From Chrysochromulina parva (lineage: Eukaryota > Haptophyta > Prymnesiales > Chrysochromulinaceae): a stretch of 18,668 nt of DNA. Numbering within the stretch: position 1 is the first letter of the stretch; every line of letters starts with the position of its first letter. The stretch is taken from NCBI GenBank assembly GCA_002887195.1, contig PJAB01000965.1, forward strand, positions 1 to 18,668, given 5' to 3'. The notes under the pieces were generated by a model, which worked only from the letters and a program-made list of their open reading frames with translations, had not been told where the DNA came from and did not search any database. Shown piece after piece: positions 7,801 to 15,951 of this stretch. Both the position numbers and the translations under genes were made by a program.

Positions 7801-9881
7801 GCGGCGGAGGCGGCTCGTCTGCTGCGGGCGACAAGAAAGACAAGGCCAAAGCGGGGCCCAAACCCTCGAGCAACCTGCCCGCGCTGACAGCGCTAGGCCG
7901 CGTGAGCGCTTACCTGCGCAGCACGACGCCCGACGCGTGCGAGCTTCTCACCTTCACGTCGGCGCTCGACGCAAACGCCGACACAGAGGAGCTCGAGCTG
8001 CACGAGCTGCTCACGCCGCCGTCTGTGCACTACCTTCTCTCGCATCTGCACGCTACGCTCAAGCATGGGCTCGTGCAGCGGCGCGTCGGCCGCCCCGGCG
8101 CCGCCCCCTCCGCCGCTGCGGCCGCCGCCGCCAACAGCGGGCATGACCTTGCGTCTATGGAGCTCGCGCGGCTGTCGCCCGCAGCGCTGCTGCAGCGGCT
8201 GCTGCCCGCGCTGCTCACGCTGCGCCGGCACACGATCATGCTCTCCGAGACCATCCCGCAGGTGCTCGACGCGCCTGGCTGGGTCGTCGACCATCAGGCG
8301 GCCTTCGGAGGCGAAGAAGACAAGCAGGAGACCACCCGCTTCGTAGAGCCAGCGCTCCTGCTTGTGATGCAGGCGATGCGCCGGCTGCTGGAATCCTCGG
8401 GACAGCTCGCCGATGAGGCGTCGCAGGCGGCCATCAACCGAGTTCTAGGCCATTTCGACGACGACCCTGCAGCGCACGCCGCGCTGCACCAGCACCGCTC
8501 GCTCTCGCAGAGCGACAGCCCAGAGGACGCCGCCGTCGACGCCGCCGATGCCCACGACGGAGCCGCCGATGCCCAAGCCGCGGCTGCAGCATCGCGGTCG
8601 CCAGCGCGTGCGTGCTGCGTCACCTTCGACTTCTTTGCCAACCTGTTCTCGAACCTGCCCTCCATCACGCTGCAGTCGGAGGTGGTCGCGCTGTGCAAGG
8701 CGACACTCGAGCGTCTGGTCAAGCACTCGCGCCGCATCGGCGCTAAGGAGCTCGACGAGCGGCGCGAGCGCCTCGCCGACCTTGCCTCGGCATGCCTGCA
8801 GCGCAACATGCCAGACGACCGCGAGCTCAGCTCGTGGTCCGCGAAGGCGCCGCCGCCGGTGCTCGTCAAGACGCTCTTCGAAGTCCAAGCAAGCTACTGC
8901 CGCTCGCCCTTCCAGCTGCTCCACAAGTGGACGGAGGACATCCTGCCCGCGCTGAGCGAGCCTGCAGTGGGCGAGGAGGAAGGCGAGATGTGCTCCGAGG
9001 AATGCCCACTCTTCACGCGCAAGTCGGCGCCACTCTTCATCGGCGCGCTGCTCGGCATGCTGCTCGAGGAAGCGAAGCGGCTACCCTGGCCCAAGGTCGG
9101 CCCGAGGAAGGGCAAGGGGGTGGCAAAGAAGGCGGCCGCCGTCGAGGACGCGGACGAGGACGAGCTGGCTGCCGCGGGGGAGCTCGACCAGGCGGGCGCC
9201 TCCTCGCTCATCGAGCGGCTGCATGAGCTCTTCTCGGCCTTTTGCCAGCTCGTGCATACGACGAAGATCGTCGACACCTCCACGCGCCGAAAGGACGGGA
9301 CGAGCGCGCCCGCGGCCAAGACCCTCAACAAGAAGGTGATCACGGCAGCTTCGAAGTTTCTCGCGCTCGTCAACAAGCACGCCGTGCCGCTGATGAGCGC
9401 TCACTTCACCTCGCTCCACCATGAGGTCTGCGCGGCGCTCAAGGCGCTACAGCCCGCCACGCGGCTGCTGCAGGTGCACTGCACGATGGTCAAGGAGCGG
9501 CAGCAGCTCGCGGCGCTGCAGCCGGCCACGCTGCTCAAGCGCGAGCTCGAGGCGCTCGTCTTCCAGGTCAAGGTGCTTCTGAAGGAGAACAATGTGGGGG
9601 AAGGGTTCTGGATGGGCAATCTGAAGCACAAGTCGCTCGTGGGCCACGAGATCTCCTCGCAGATGGCTCCAGAGGTTGCCGAGCCCAAGGAGCCCAAGAA
9701 TGGCAAGAAACGCAAGAAGAAGGAGCAGGAGCAGGCGGAGGAGGAGGCCCTCGACGACGCCGACGACGACGCCGATGGGGTACCGCTGGCGACGGTGCAG
9801 GAGCTCGACGACGAGGAGATCGAGGAGGAGGGCGAAGACGGCGAGGAAGAAGATGACGATGAATGCGAGTCGGAGGTCTGA
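4896..9881 (+). CDS. FANCD2: Fanconi anaemia group D2 protein (FANCD2)
   Basis: This single-exon frame codes for 1661 residues, against about 1450-1470 in animals. FANCD2 is the helical-solenoid partner of FANCI; the pair is monoubiquitinated and clamps DNA at interstrand crosslinks. Matching blocks in order include 'LVLSQFRWLETVVDG', 'LVLVLPDLVVDGQHTAAVEL', 'ILESLASLHLDP', 'LPAIIRFLMHHLSAEN', 'FLTGVLDYLDGLS' and 'LQITIRKQLTSTAPRYKSLG'. The last holds the ubiquitin-acceptor lysine; it is K561 with this start, the same number as in human. A basic then acidic linker (about residues 890-985, 'PPPKKKARRSNG' followed by Glu/Asp runs) looks like a nuclear localisation signal plus a disordered loop and explains part of the extra length. 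The C-terminus is strongly acidic, ending 'EEDDDECESEV', as in animal FANCD2. The first ATG in frame is 4896 (MGRTRARRRSH); ten codons upstream lack an ATG. No FANCI gene is in the window. Confidence 0.95.
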   Translation: MGRTRARRRSHVSRADFELESSMLTDENAALQLPRRVGKASAPATTAAAALHPILASAGLTAAADGFALGDTFSFKMAIERAMRRPGAQDELLESLRETWADPSALRLALQPTRAATTGGSLGDAVKDSVVRLLLQCSSVQTALAQQLLQSLQEHQDELDGGAAPAHAGMPLAKLVLSQFRWLETVVDGAALLETLEEILEVAEPPLKRELVLVLPDLVVDGQHTAAVELLARLLREDSQFTAPILESLASLHLDPALEGEVCELVTAAVASSRTTDLPAIIRFLMHHLSAENAASITSALRTGLSAEFLTDPAADGVLPFARANEAATERNAMSVAGAGEALVLDAFLSALRMRSELGGLFLSQLETLKKAAEHTPLDWWLLVALTAAGDAKSKARAAKWLVDRGTKALLRPELLRAAILTHGVALRPHYAVQLQLAAALVRHASSAHANDLGGDVYALLFAEFAEPYERQELICQLLTHAGSGAVREVDAALRVLVALATDDPASVAHFSSFLTGVLDYLDGLSVSQARLAFELFARIAYDAHAGASRLADELQITIRKQLTSTAPRYKSLGVLGGCCLLGRLGARTAPTITASLMESDVGAGAAAPRMAPTAKAEAEALLTLMLKYASGPDGSFGFLLHELSLLVAARAPEPSADGADALGGREVPVLERELIDMIIERITSNFETEYLHDIEALPCKPPPIGRLVPALALSLDGDAARIAVNVLPLLQKEIGDADAPASQRHALSTLSATFQLLRVCEAAVSEDSSNLDAVDAVLGCPLYLFDVSTLVCFEDLPTASRSVACLALFHTVDWLRELVNAFCTQKEHSIRKKVLARLKQLLWMERSLERCLCLTPTFKLPAAIVGPPADKRDKKVAGGTAKVAAAKQAAAAGKAAVSNGKGKAAAAGNGKGKAKAPPPKKKARRSNGSDVDSDEDEEMGEVAEEEDNEEEAEGVGEGEESVAAKGGGGGGGSSAAGDKKDKAKAGPKPSSNLPALTALGRVSAYLRSTTPDACELLTFTSALDANADTEELELHELLTPPSVHYLLSHLHATLKHGLVQRRVGRPGAAPSAAAAAAANSGHDLASMELARLSPAALLQRLLPALLTLRRHTIMLSETIPQVLDAPGWVVDHQAAFGGEEDKQETTRFVEPALLLVMQAMRRLLESSGQLADEASQAAINRVLGHFDDDPAAHAALHQHRSLSQSDSPEDAAVDAADAHDGAADAQAAAAASRSPARACCVTFDFFANLFSNLPSITLQSEVVALCKATLERLVKHSRRIGAKELDERRERLADLASACLQRNMPDDRELSSWSAKAPPPVLVKTLFEVQASYCRSPFQLLHKWTEDILPALSEPAVGEEEGEMCSEECPLFTRKSAPLFIGALLGMLLEEAKRLPWPKVGPRKGKGVAKKAAAVEDADEDELAAAGELDQAGASSLIERLHELFSAFCQLVHTTKIVDTSTRRKDGTSAPAAKTLNKKVITAASKFLALVNKHAVPLMSAHFTSLHHEVCAALKALQPATRLLQVHCTMVKERQQLAALQPATLLKRELEALVFQVKVLLKENNVGEGFWMGNLKHKSLVGHEISSQMAPEVAEPKEPKNGKKRKKKEQEQAEEEALDDADDDADGVPLATVQELDDEEIEEEGEDGEEEDDDECESEV

Positions 9882-10538
9882 GGCACACGCGTGGCCGCAG
9901 AATGAATGCCGGAGCAGACGGCGGCGGAACGTGGCATGGCCAGATGGCGAGATCGGAGATGAGTGGGGGGGTAAGGTGGTTTACTGGCTGTACACGCGAC
10001 ACTGAACAAGCGCTTGTAATCGCTGATCGCCCGCGGCCCGCCGTGTGCCCGGCCGAAGTGCTGCGTGCGTACACGGGCCGGCGACGTAAAACGATAAACG
10101 TGTAACGTCGCGACCCGTTTGGGCTCATAATCACTAAACACTTTCTAATTATTGAGCTCAAGCGCACTGTTAGTGGATAAACTGGATAACTTTTAAATAA
10201 ATAAAATAATAGCCGCGGCTGACAGAGCGAGAACAAGGGAGGGGCGGGGCTTATCGCCCCGCACCAGAGACGACAGCAGTCGATTACACTGTGTTCGAGA
10301 CTTTCGCCCCAGCACGCTCGTGAGTGGTTTCGTTCCATTTAAAGCAGAACCTCAGTGCACAAGATCTCACGGACAAAACGTGCTACGGTACCGGTAAAAA
10401 ACCGGTAGAGCATCGTTCGGATGACGTGAAGAAGTTTTTCGTCTTCTTCGTTTTGCGCGGCGCTCGACCACTCGTGAGCGAGGCGCCGAGAGGAATCGGG
10501 GCGGTGCAAGCGCGGCAGCCGCATAACCAGGCTCGCCC
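9882..10538. other. intergenic region with AT-rich patch and hairpins
   Basis: I see no gene in these 657 bp between FANCD2 and the next plus-strand gene. About 10137-10212 is strikingly AT-rich for this DNA (TTTTAAATAAATAAAATAAT near 10190) and may be a 3'-end or nucleosome-poor site. Two small perfect hairpins follow: 10244-10262 (7-bp stem, TTATC loop) and 10389-10407 (TACCGGT, A5, ACCGGTA). The latter lies about 130-150 bp before the next ATG, so a promoter role is possible but unproven. Confidence 0.5.
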
Positions 10539-11672
10539 ATGGTTGCCAAGGTCGAGAAGGCCACGTCGCCGCAAACGGTCCGCGTGGCTCTAGAGCTGGA
10601 TGTTCCGCGCACCCGTCCCTCTTCAGCTGCATCTACACGTACAACGATGAGCCCTCAAAAACAGCTCAGGCCTCAGTCTGCGTCGCCCGCATTGACACGG
10701 GTGCAGCAGCAGCGTAATCAAGTGCTCGGCTGGCGGGCGTACGTTGCCGATCCGCGGATCTTTAACGACGCTGCCATCGGCGCTAAAGCTCGCGCTGCCA
10801 ACAGTGTCCCTGCACTGTGGCAGGCGTCACTGCGACGCGTTGATGTTCGGTCGATTCTGAAGAAGGAGAGCAACATAGCGCCGTATTCAGACTATGCCAT
10901 GCTGGAGCCCAGGCCAATGGGCGTCGGCCAGCTGCGATGCCCGGCCGCTGGTGGTATCCTGCCGCCGTATGCTCTCCACAACACAACGTCGGCCACGAAT
11001 GCAATGGTCATGGATGCAGCAGGATGCCGCCCGATGCAACGGCCGGCGTCAGCGCCACTTCCACACAAACATCCGCTCTGTGAGACAGACATCTTGGGCA
11101 TGCCAATGCGCGAAAGATCAGAGGCTGCACGAGTCGTCTGGTCGATGGAACTCGGTGGCTGGGTGAAACCGCAAGCCTTGGCACAACACATTGCCCTGAA
11201 ACAGTCTCGTTCGTCGCCTGGTTTTGGCGGACCACAAACCTTGCTTGCGAGTGGAGCGAGCAATTACGAGCGCAGAGCGCAGCTCTCGTCAAAAAAGTGG
11301 ATGCACTGGGGTGGTGGAGAGTCGATTGATTCGGACGATCAAGTCGCCTCGCCAAGCAGCGGCGCAAACGTGGAGCGGTACGAGCTGATCAAGGGCGTGA
11401 TCACAGTGGGTGGAGCGCCCGTGTGGCGCGCGGGCATCATTTTACGGCAGCCCGAACCAGGGTGTGAGCAGGCAGCGCCCGAGCACCTCGGCGCTGACGT
11501 CCGAGCGCCGCAGCCGCTGGGAACCGTGCTCACCTTGCACAAGACGCACAACGAGCGTAATGCCCAACTGGCGCGCCGACGCCGAGATCTCGTTGCCCGA
11601 CGTGTACAACAAGGGGGACACTCGCCGGTGCGAGGTGAGCACACGGTAATGCCTAAGTCACGTGCAAACTAA
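10539..11672 (+). CDS. hypothetical protein with RPxSA-like motifs
   Basis: An ATG-started frame of 377 codons ends in TAA; the start context is CCCATGG. No known domain is recognised. The N-terminal 55 residues are basic and Ser/Pro-rich with two short motifs, 'RPSSAAS' and 'RPQSASPA', and a third, 'RPASAP', appears near residue 168. After them come 'VQQQRNQVLGWRAYVADPRIFND' (about 55-77) and 'WQASLRRVDVRSILKKES'. The C-terminus has 'YELIKGVITVGGAPVWRAGIIL' (about 281-302), a possible small beta unit, then a basic tail 'NERNAQLARRRRDLVARRV'. RPxSA-type motifs recur in cytoskeletal and flagellar proteins of protists, but that link is a weak inference. The mixed but non-random composition and Kozak-like start favour a real gene. 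Confidence 0.55.
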   Translation: MVAKVEKATSPQTVRVALELDVPRTRPSSAASTRTTMSPQKQLRPQSASPALTRVQQQRNQVLGWRAYVADPRIFNDAAIGAKARAANSVPALWQASLRRVDVRSILKKESNIAPYSDYAMLEPRPMGVGQLRCPAAGGILPPYALHNTTSATNAMVMDAAGCRPMQRPASAPLPHKHPLCETDILGMPMRERSEAARVVWSMELGGWVKPQALAQHIALKQSRSSPGFGGPQTLLASGASNYERRAQLSSKKWMHWGGGESIDSDDQVASPSSGANVERYELIKGVITVGGAPVWRAGIILRQPEPGCEQAAPEHLGADVRAPQPLGTVLTLHKTHNERNAQLARRRRDLVARRVQQGGHSPVRGEHTVMPKSRAN

Positions 11673-11819
11673 GTGTGGATGGGGCACTGATTGTACATCG
11701 GATGTAGTACATGCAGCTGAGCGGATAGGTGCAGCTCGCAGAGATGCTCTCAGTATGGGCCGCGCATCCCTTCCAGTAGTCAAGTCCACCTTTGCTGCCG
11801 GACACGGCGGCTCATCTTA

Positions 11820-12315
11820 CAGAGCTCTGTATCACCATCGTCTCAGAGACCTGCTCGCCGTTCACCGCGTGCTGCCCGGCCTCATCGCTCATGAACACGA
11901 GCACCGCCGATCCCCGCCGGCTGAACGTCGCTGAACGGCGTACTCAAGCGGGACTGGGCAAGGACTACGTGTACGCGCTCGTGCCCCTCCTCGTCGCGGC
12001 AGACGGCATGCACCACAGTGAAGCACATGGCGCTGGGTACCGTCGGGCTCGGCGTCGAGGATGCCTGGATGCGATGGTCCACCTGCTCAATCTCGTGTGG
12101 CCGAACATTTTCGAATCCCCCCCCACGTGATCAATGCGGTCATGGAAGCGATCGAGGGCATGCGCTGCTGCCTCGGGTAGACGCGCGTGCGGCAACACGT
12201 GCTGCAAGGGCTCTTGATCCACCCCGCGCGCAAGGTGCGCGAGGTCTACTGGAAGGTCTGTAACAACCTGTACATAGGCGCCCAGCCCGCGCTCGTACCC
12301 TGCTACCCGCGCTGG
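11820..12315 (+). pseudogene. SF3B1: SF3B1 C-terminal relic (splicing factor 3b subunit 1), broken
   Basis: Pieces of the C-terminal HEAT-repeat end of SF3B1 occur in the right order but in shifting frames: 'LCITIVSETCSPFT' (11825-11866), 'VLPGLIAHEHEHR' (+1 frame), 'LNVAE' and 'GKDYVYALVPLL' (11911-12000), 'VKHMALGTVGLGVED' (from about 12015), 'AMVHLLNLVWPNIFES' (12074-12121), 'HVINAVMEAIEGMR' (from 12124), an in-frame TAG at 12178, then '[19 protein letters not shown]' and '[16 protein letters not shown]' to 12315. At least five frame changes, one stop and one internal deletion rule out a working gene here. SF3B1 is the U2 snRNP branch-site scaffold and essential, so an intact copy must lie elsewhere. 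No introns are visible in the fragment. What follows 12315 no longer matches. Confidence 0.88.
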
Positions 12316-13341
12316 CCTCGGGCGGTCGCAAGCTCGCTCTCGCGGGAGATTAAATACAGCCTCTTCGGCGTGGGAACGTCCCTGACGCTGCACCATGACG
12401 AACATCATCAATGCGACCAAGCGCACGCCATGTATAGCGGAGCACCCGCTCGCTGGAATCTTTCTGGAATTCAATCTGGAATCTGGATACGCTCGCGGCA
12501 CGCGCACGGGCTCGGGCCGTGCCGAGCGGGTCGCCGGACATGTCGACCGGACTTCGGCGAGGCCCGGGACCAGCCCGGGACGTGGGCGGCCGGGGTCGGG
12601 GCACCGGATCGGGGTTAGTTCGGGGTAGCCCGTCCGTGGCCCCCACTCCCCTGGGCGACGTAACCGAGTTAGCCGTTTTATTAGCTTAAGGATTCGTCGT
12701 CCAGCTACACAACGCATCGCAGGCAATAAACGGCTCAACCGACAACCCGGGGCCATGCATGCACAATCGTCTCTCGACCCGCTCCGGACCCGATGTGTCA
12801 GGCCGAACACGAACGAGCGTGGAGCCGTGAACGATATATCATACGGAGGTTTACGACCGGTAGACTGACTGACGAAACACACCGATTGCCTAATAAAGAA
12901 ATGACGAAACTTAGTGAGGTCAGTGACGAAACTTTGACGAAATTTTTCGCGCACTTTCAGTGTCAGAGGAACGATCCGAAGAACAATAGAACATCCAAGT
13001 ACCAAGATCGGACGATACATTGCTGTAATTACTGATGACACACGGCATTGAGCGCGCCCGCCCCATAGGCAGAGCCCAGCCGCCGGCCTGCCCACGCGCG
13101 CAGCAACGCGAAGAGGCGCGCGCAGAGACGCCCGTAGGCCCGCAATCCACTTAGAGGAGACTCATCTCACAAACCTGCCTGTGAGTGTGACGCACGCGGA
13201 GCACCACACACAGCTCCGCTCAGTGCACCCCGCAATCGGCGCCGCTTTCGCCACGGTCCAACGCCACGAGCGGTGCACTGTGAACGGTGCGCTGTGAACC
13301 GCGCTCCTGCCCCCCCACCTGGCCTCCCCCTCACTGCACCC
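12316..13341. other. gene-free stretch with assorted short repeats
   Basis: No gene is supported. The stretch has a GC-rich block with CCCGGGAC-type repeats (about 12500-12630), an imperfect inverted repeat (12668-12685 with 12723-12739, around AGCCGTTTTATT / AATAAACGGCT), four direct TGACGAAA copies (12870, 12902, 12924, 12935), and two tandem 14-bp units at 13271-13298. A minus-strand frame stays open across 11965-13095 but is antisense to the SF3B1 relic and has no recognisable content. The last about 200 bp are the probable 3' UTR of the GH89 gene. Confidence 0.5.
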
Positions 13342-15693
13342 TCACGCGCACGATGTGAAATAGGCCGCGTACGCAGCCCGCATCTTGCGCGAGACGCTGA
13401 CGGCATCGGCGCTCGGCGTGAGCGGATACGCCTTCGTAGCCACTTGGAAGTCGTAAGCATGAGTCGCCTTGACGAGTTCGAACTTGGACTCGTTGAGTGG
13501 CTGGCCCTTAGCCGCATCCTCCATCGCCGCCGCCAGCACCTTGTCGACACGTGCAGCATAGTAGTCGGCGATGAGCCCCGACCAGTGCTTGGCAGCATAA
13601 TCGATCGGGCCGTCAGGTACCTCTTTGGCTCCCTCGGGCGTCGGGTTCCACGAAGTGATCTGACAGCGCGCGTTCCACTCGTAAAAGTGCGCACAGTCCT
13701 TGACGGGGGTTGGCACTCTTGCGGTAGGGGTGGATTGCGTGCAGTCCTGGTCTTCGGGCGCCGCGAGCGCACGTGCCATATTGATCCATGGGCCCAGCAT
13801 GAAGGCAGTGTCCGTGCCAACCAGTTCGTCGAGGTCGTATAGCAAGGCGGCATAGGCGGCGCCCGTCTTGTTGAGGGCGGCCGCGTCGATGGCCGGCTGT
13901 TGGGTGAGCACTTCCGTGAAGTTTGCAGCCAGCGGAATCGAGAGCTGAGCGAGCACCTCTCGCCCGACATTGATCAGATCGTAACGCAAGGGCTCCGACA
14001 ACGAGTGCGTTGATTTGGCCACGTCCTCTGCGACGGCGAGCAAGCCTCCCCACGCACTCCACACAGCACACATTTTGGGCGTGGGCGTGTGGCGGTCGCT
14101 CTCGAACGACCACTTCGAATAGCCGTAGTCAGCTTTGCCAAAGTGTGAGACGCCCGTCTGGTCTTGCACCGAGGGCTCCTGCGCATAGACCGAGTCTACC
14201 AGCTCCCTCCATGCGGCCTCAAGAGCCATCGAGGGCGACGTGAGACGGTAGCGGCGGTAGGCGCGATCGATCATATGCTGACTGATGCTGGTAGACTCCG
14301 GCCCACCTCCAAAGTGGCTGTCGATGATCAGCTCATAGAACGCCGCGTTCTGGTCGATGCCCTCCATCGTGAACCCCGAGCCAACAATGTTAGTGCTCGC
14401 GTGCGGCGCCATAGCAGCGCGGGGGAGTCTCGCGGCATAGCTCATGTTGCCTTTGAGGCCGTCAGTGCCGCCAAAGTTGTGAAGGGCACTCCACACAAAA
14501 GGTGCACCCCAGTACGCGGCGTCATTCCACTTGTGCCACTCGCCGTCGCCGTAGTCCATGTCGATGATCACAAACTTGCCGGGCGGCGCGGCGGTGATGA
14601 ATCCGCGCAGTGCGCTTGCCTGCTCGGGGGTGTCTTGCCAGAACTCGACTGCGAAGCCCTGGAACGACCAGGTAGCCTCTGGATCCGTCCGATTGAGCCC
14701 TTGATAGGCAGACATGCCGCGACGGAGCCAGAGCGGGTCGGGTGTCGGAGGGTCCGCTGTAGCTGGCCGCCTGCCCAGCGGTCCGCGCACTAGCTTCTTG
14801 AGTGCGGTGGCTCCCTCATGTGCCCGCCACGGCGCGGTGCCGCCGTCAAAGTAGCCGTCGAGCTGGTACCAGTGGTCAGTGCCGAAGGAGCTGACGAGCT
14901 CGCCCATCCACTTGTCCGCGATCTCGCCAAAGTGCGGGTCGAGGGAGTCCATCCAACCAGTGTACCCTTCGCGCGTGATGTTCGCGTCGTGCAGGATGTC
15001 CTTCAGTTGGATGGGCACATTGCCCTGAAAGCCCGGGAGCTGGCCGACCATGCCCAGCTCGCGTGAGCGTGCCACAATCTGCTTCTGCAGCGCATACTGC
15101 GCCTTCATGAACGAGCGTGGCAGCGGGCCGCCGATGCCCGCCCCGTACTCGTTCTGGCCACGCGACCACGTCAGGAACGCCGGCCCATTGAACCAGGCGC
15201 GCACGTCGGTGTCCGAGAGGCCGACAGATGTGAGCGCGCGGTAGGCGACCTCCTCCTGGCCCGTCATGGCGAGGTAGTTGTTGATGCCGGTCAATGCCAT
15301 CCAGTCTAGCAGCTGCTCCCACTCCTTCCAGCCATACCAAACAAGACTGTAGCTGTGCGTGCACACATTCATGAAGTAGAGGTGGTCCACGAGGCGGCAG
15401 CGCGTGGCGTCGCCGCCGCTGCTGGCCATCGTCGGCCAGCGAGCGGGAACCTCGACTCCATTGTTGCCGCCCCCGCGCGTCCAACCGATGGTCATATTGC
15501 AGCGCTCGCGCAGGTAGAAGCCCAGACCGGAGGACAAGGTGGACGCATCCGATGCCGAGATGGCGATGCGCCCGTCGGCGGAGTCGGTGACCGAGAAACA
15601 GTGACCTGCCGTCGAGTGCGTCACAGACAGCTGAAAGTGCGACGACCCACCCGGCAGTAGGCGCTCGATGAGCGCAAGCACCGCTGTCGCCAT
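13342..15693 (-). CDS. NAGLU: alpha-N-acetylglucosaminidase (GH89, NAGLU-like)
   Basis: This is a single-exon frame of 783 residues (the human enzyme has 743). GH89 enzymes remove terminal alpha-linked GlcNAc, in animals from heparan sulfate in lysosomes. Family blocks appear in order: an N-terminal small domain ('LGFYLRERCNMTIGW'), then the catalytic barrel with 'YFMNVCTHSYSLVWYGW', 'EQLLDWMALTGINNYLAMTGQEE', 'FNGPAFLTWSRGQNEYG', 'GPLPRSF', 'LGMVGQLPGFQGNVP', 'FGTDHWYQLDGYFDGG', 'FVWSALHNFGGTDGLKGN' and 'IVGSGFTMEGIDQN' (nucleophile Glu at 444), followed by the helical C-terminal domain. Two oddities: where human NAGLU has DTFNE with the acid/base Glu, this has D279-G-Y-F-D283; and no signal peptide precedes the domain, since an in-frame TGA sits 6 bases before the ATG. 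An in-frame 15-codon uORF (ATG 15741 to that TGA) occupies the leader. Confidence 0.93.
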   Translation of the reverse strand: MATAVLALIERLLPGGSSHFQLSVTHSTAGHCFSVTDSADGRIAISASDASTLSSGLGFYLRERCNMTIGWTRGGGNNGVEVPARWPTMASSGGDATRCRLVDHLYFMNVCTHSYSLVWYGWKEWEQLLDWMALTGINNYLAMTGQEEVAYRALTSVGLSDTDVRAWFNGPAFLTWSRGQNEYGAGIGGPLPRSFMKAQYALQKQIVARSRELGMVGQLPGFQGNVPIQLKDILHDANITREGYTGWMDSLDPHFGEIADKWMGELVSSFGTDHWYQLDGYFDGGTAPWRAHEGATALKKLVRGPLGRRPATADPPTPDPLWLRRGMSAYQGLNRTDPEATWSFQGFAVEFWQDTPEQASALRGFITAAPPGKFVIIDMDYGDGEWHKWNDAAYWGAPFVWSALHNFGGTDGLKGNMSYAARLPRAAMAPHASTNIVGSGFTMEGIDQNAAFYELIIDSHFGGGPESTSISQHMIDRAYRRYRLTSPSMALEAAWRELVDSVYAQEPSVQDQTGVSHFGKADYGYSKWSFESDRHTPTPKMCAVWSAWGGLLAVAEDVAKSTHSLSEPLRYDLINVGREVLAQLSIPLAANFTEVLTQQPAIDAAALNKTGAAYAALLYDLDELVGTDTAFMLGPWINMARALAAPEDQDCTQSTPTARVPTPVKDCAHFYEWNARCQITSWNPTPEGAKEVPDGPIDYAAKHWSGLIADYYAARVDKVLAAAMEDAAKGQPLNESKFELVKATHAYDFQVATKAYPLTPSADAVSVSRKMRAAYAAYFTSCA

Positions 15694-15951
15694 GTTTCAG
15701 CTGTCCTCCGACGCGACGGAGCCGCGGACGATCGAGCGCATCGAAACCAAGCTGTATTCCCGGTAGCCGAAAAGAGGTGTGAACAGACAGGCTAAATCTC
15801 TTCTAACGGGGGCTCTCTCATACCGCCACAGCTGCTCTCATACAGCCACAGCTGCTCTCACAAGATGGTGCTGCGAGGCCGGCTGCCGGTAGAGTGAGTA
15901 CTCTGTCGGCTGTCCGCTCAGGACCTGCGGTCAGGCGCGCGCGCTCAGGCG
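15694..15951. promoter_or_regulatory. upstream region of the GH89 gene with uORF and tandem repeat
   Basis: The 258 bp between the GH89 ATG and the stop of the upstream GT29 gene must hold the GH89 promoter and the GT29 3' UTR. A short minus-strand uORF starts at 15741 and stops at 15697-15699, just ahead of the main ATG. A 20-bp tandem repeat (CTCTCATAC.GCCACAGCTG) runs 15815-15860, 2.3 copies. The promoter role is inferred. Confidence 0.45.

Noticed and set aside
6455..7873. Long minus-strand open frame inside FANCD2 (472 codons)
   Set aside because: It is antisense to a strongly conserved protein and is Ser/Ala/Pro-rich, as expected from the complement of GC-rich codons.
12395..12628. Plus-strand 77-codon frame after the SF3B1 relic
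   Set aside because: Low-complexity Gly/Arg/Ser-rich translation, no homology recognised, inside repeat-like DNA.
11965..13095. Minus-strand open frame of 376 codons across the gene-free stretch
   Set aside because: It has no ATG-anchored or recognisable content and is antisense to the SF3B1 relic; composition is Arg/Pro-rich as expected by chance in GC-rich DNA.
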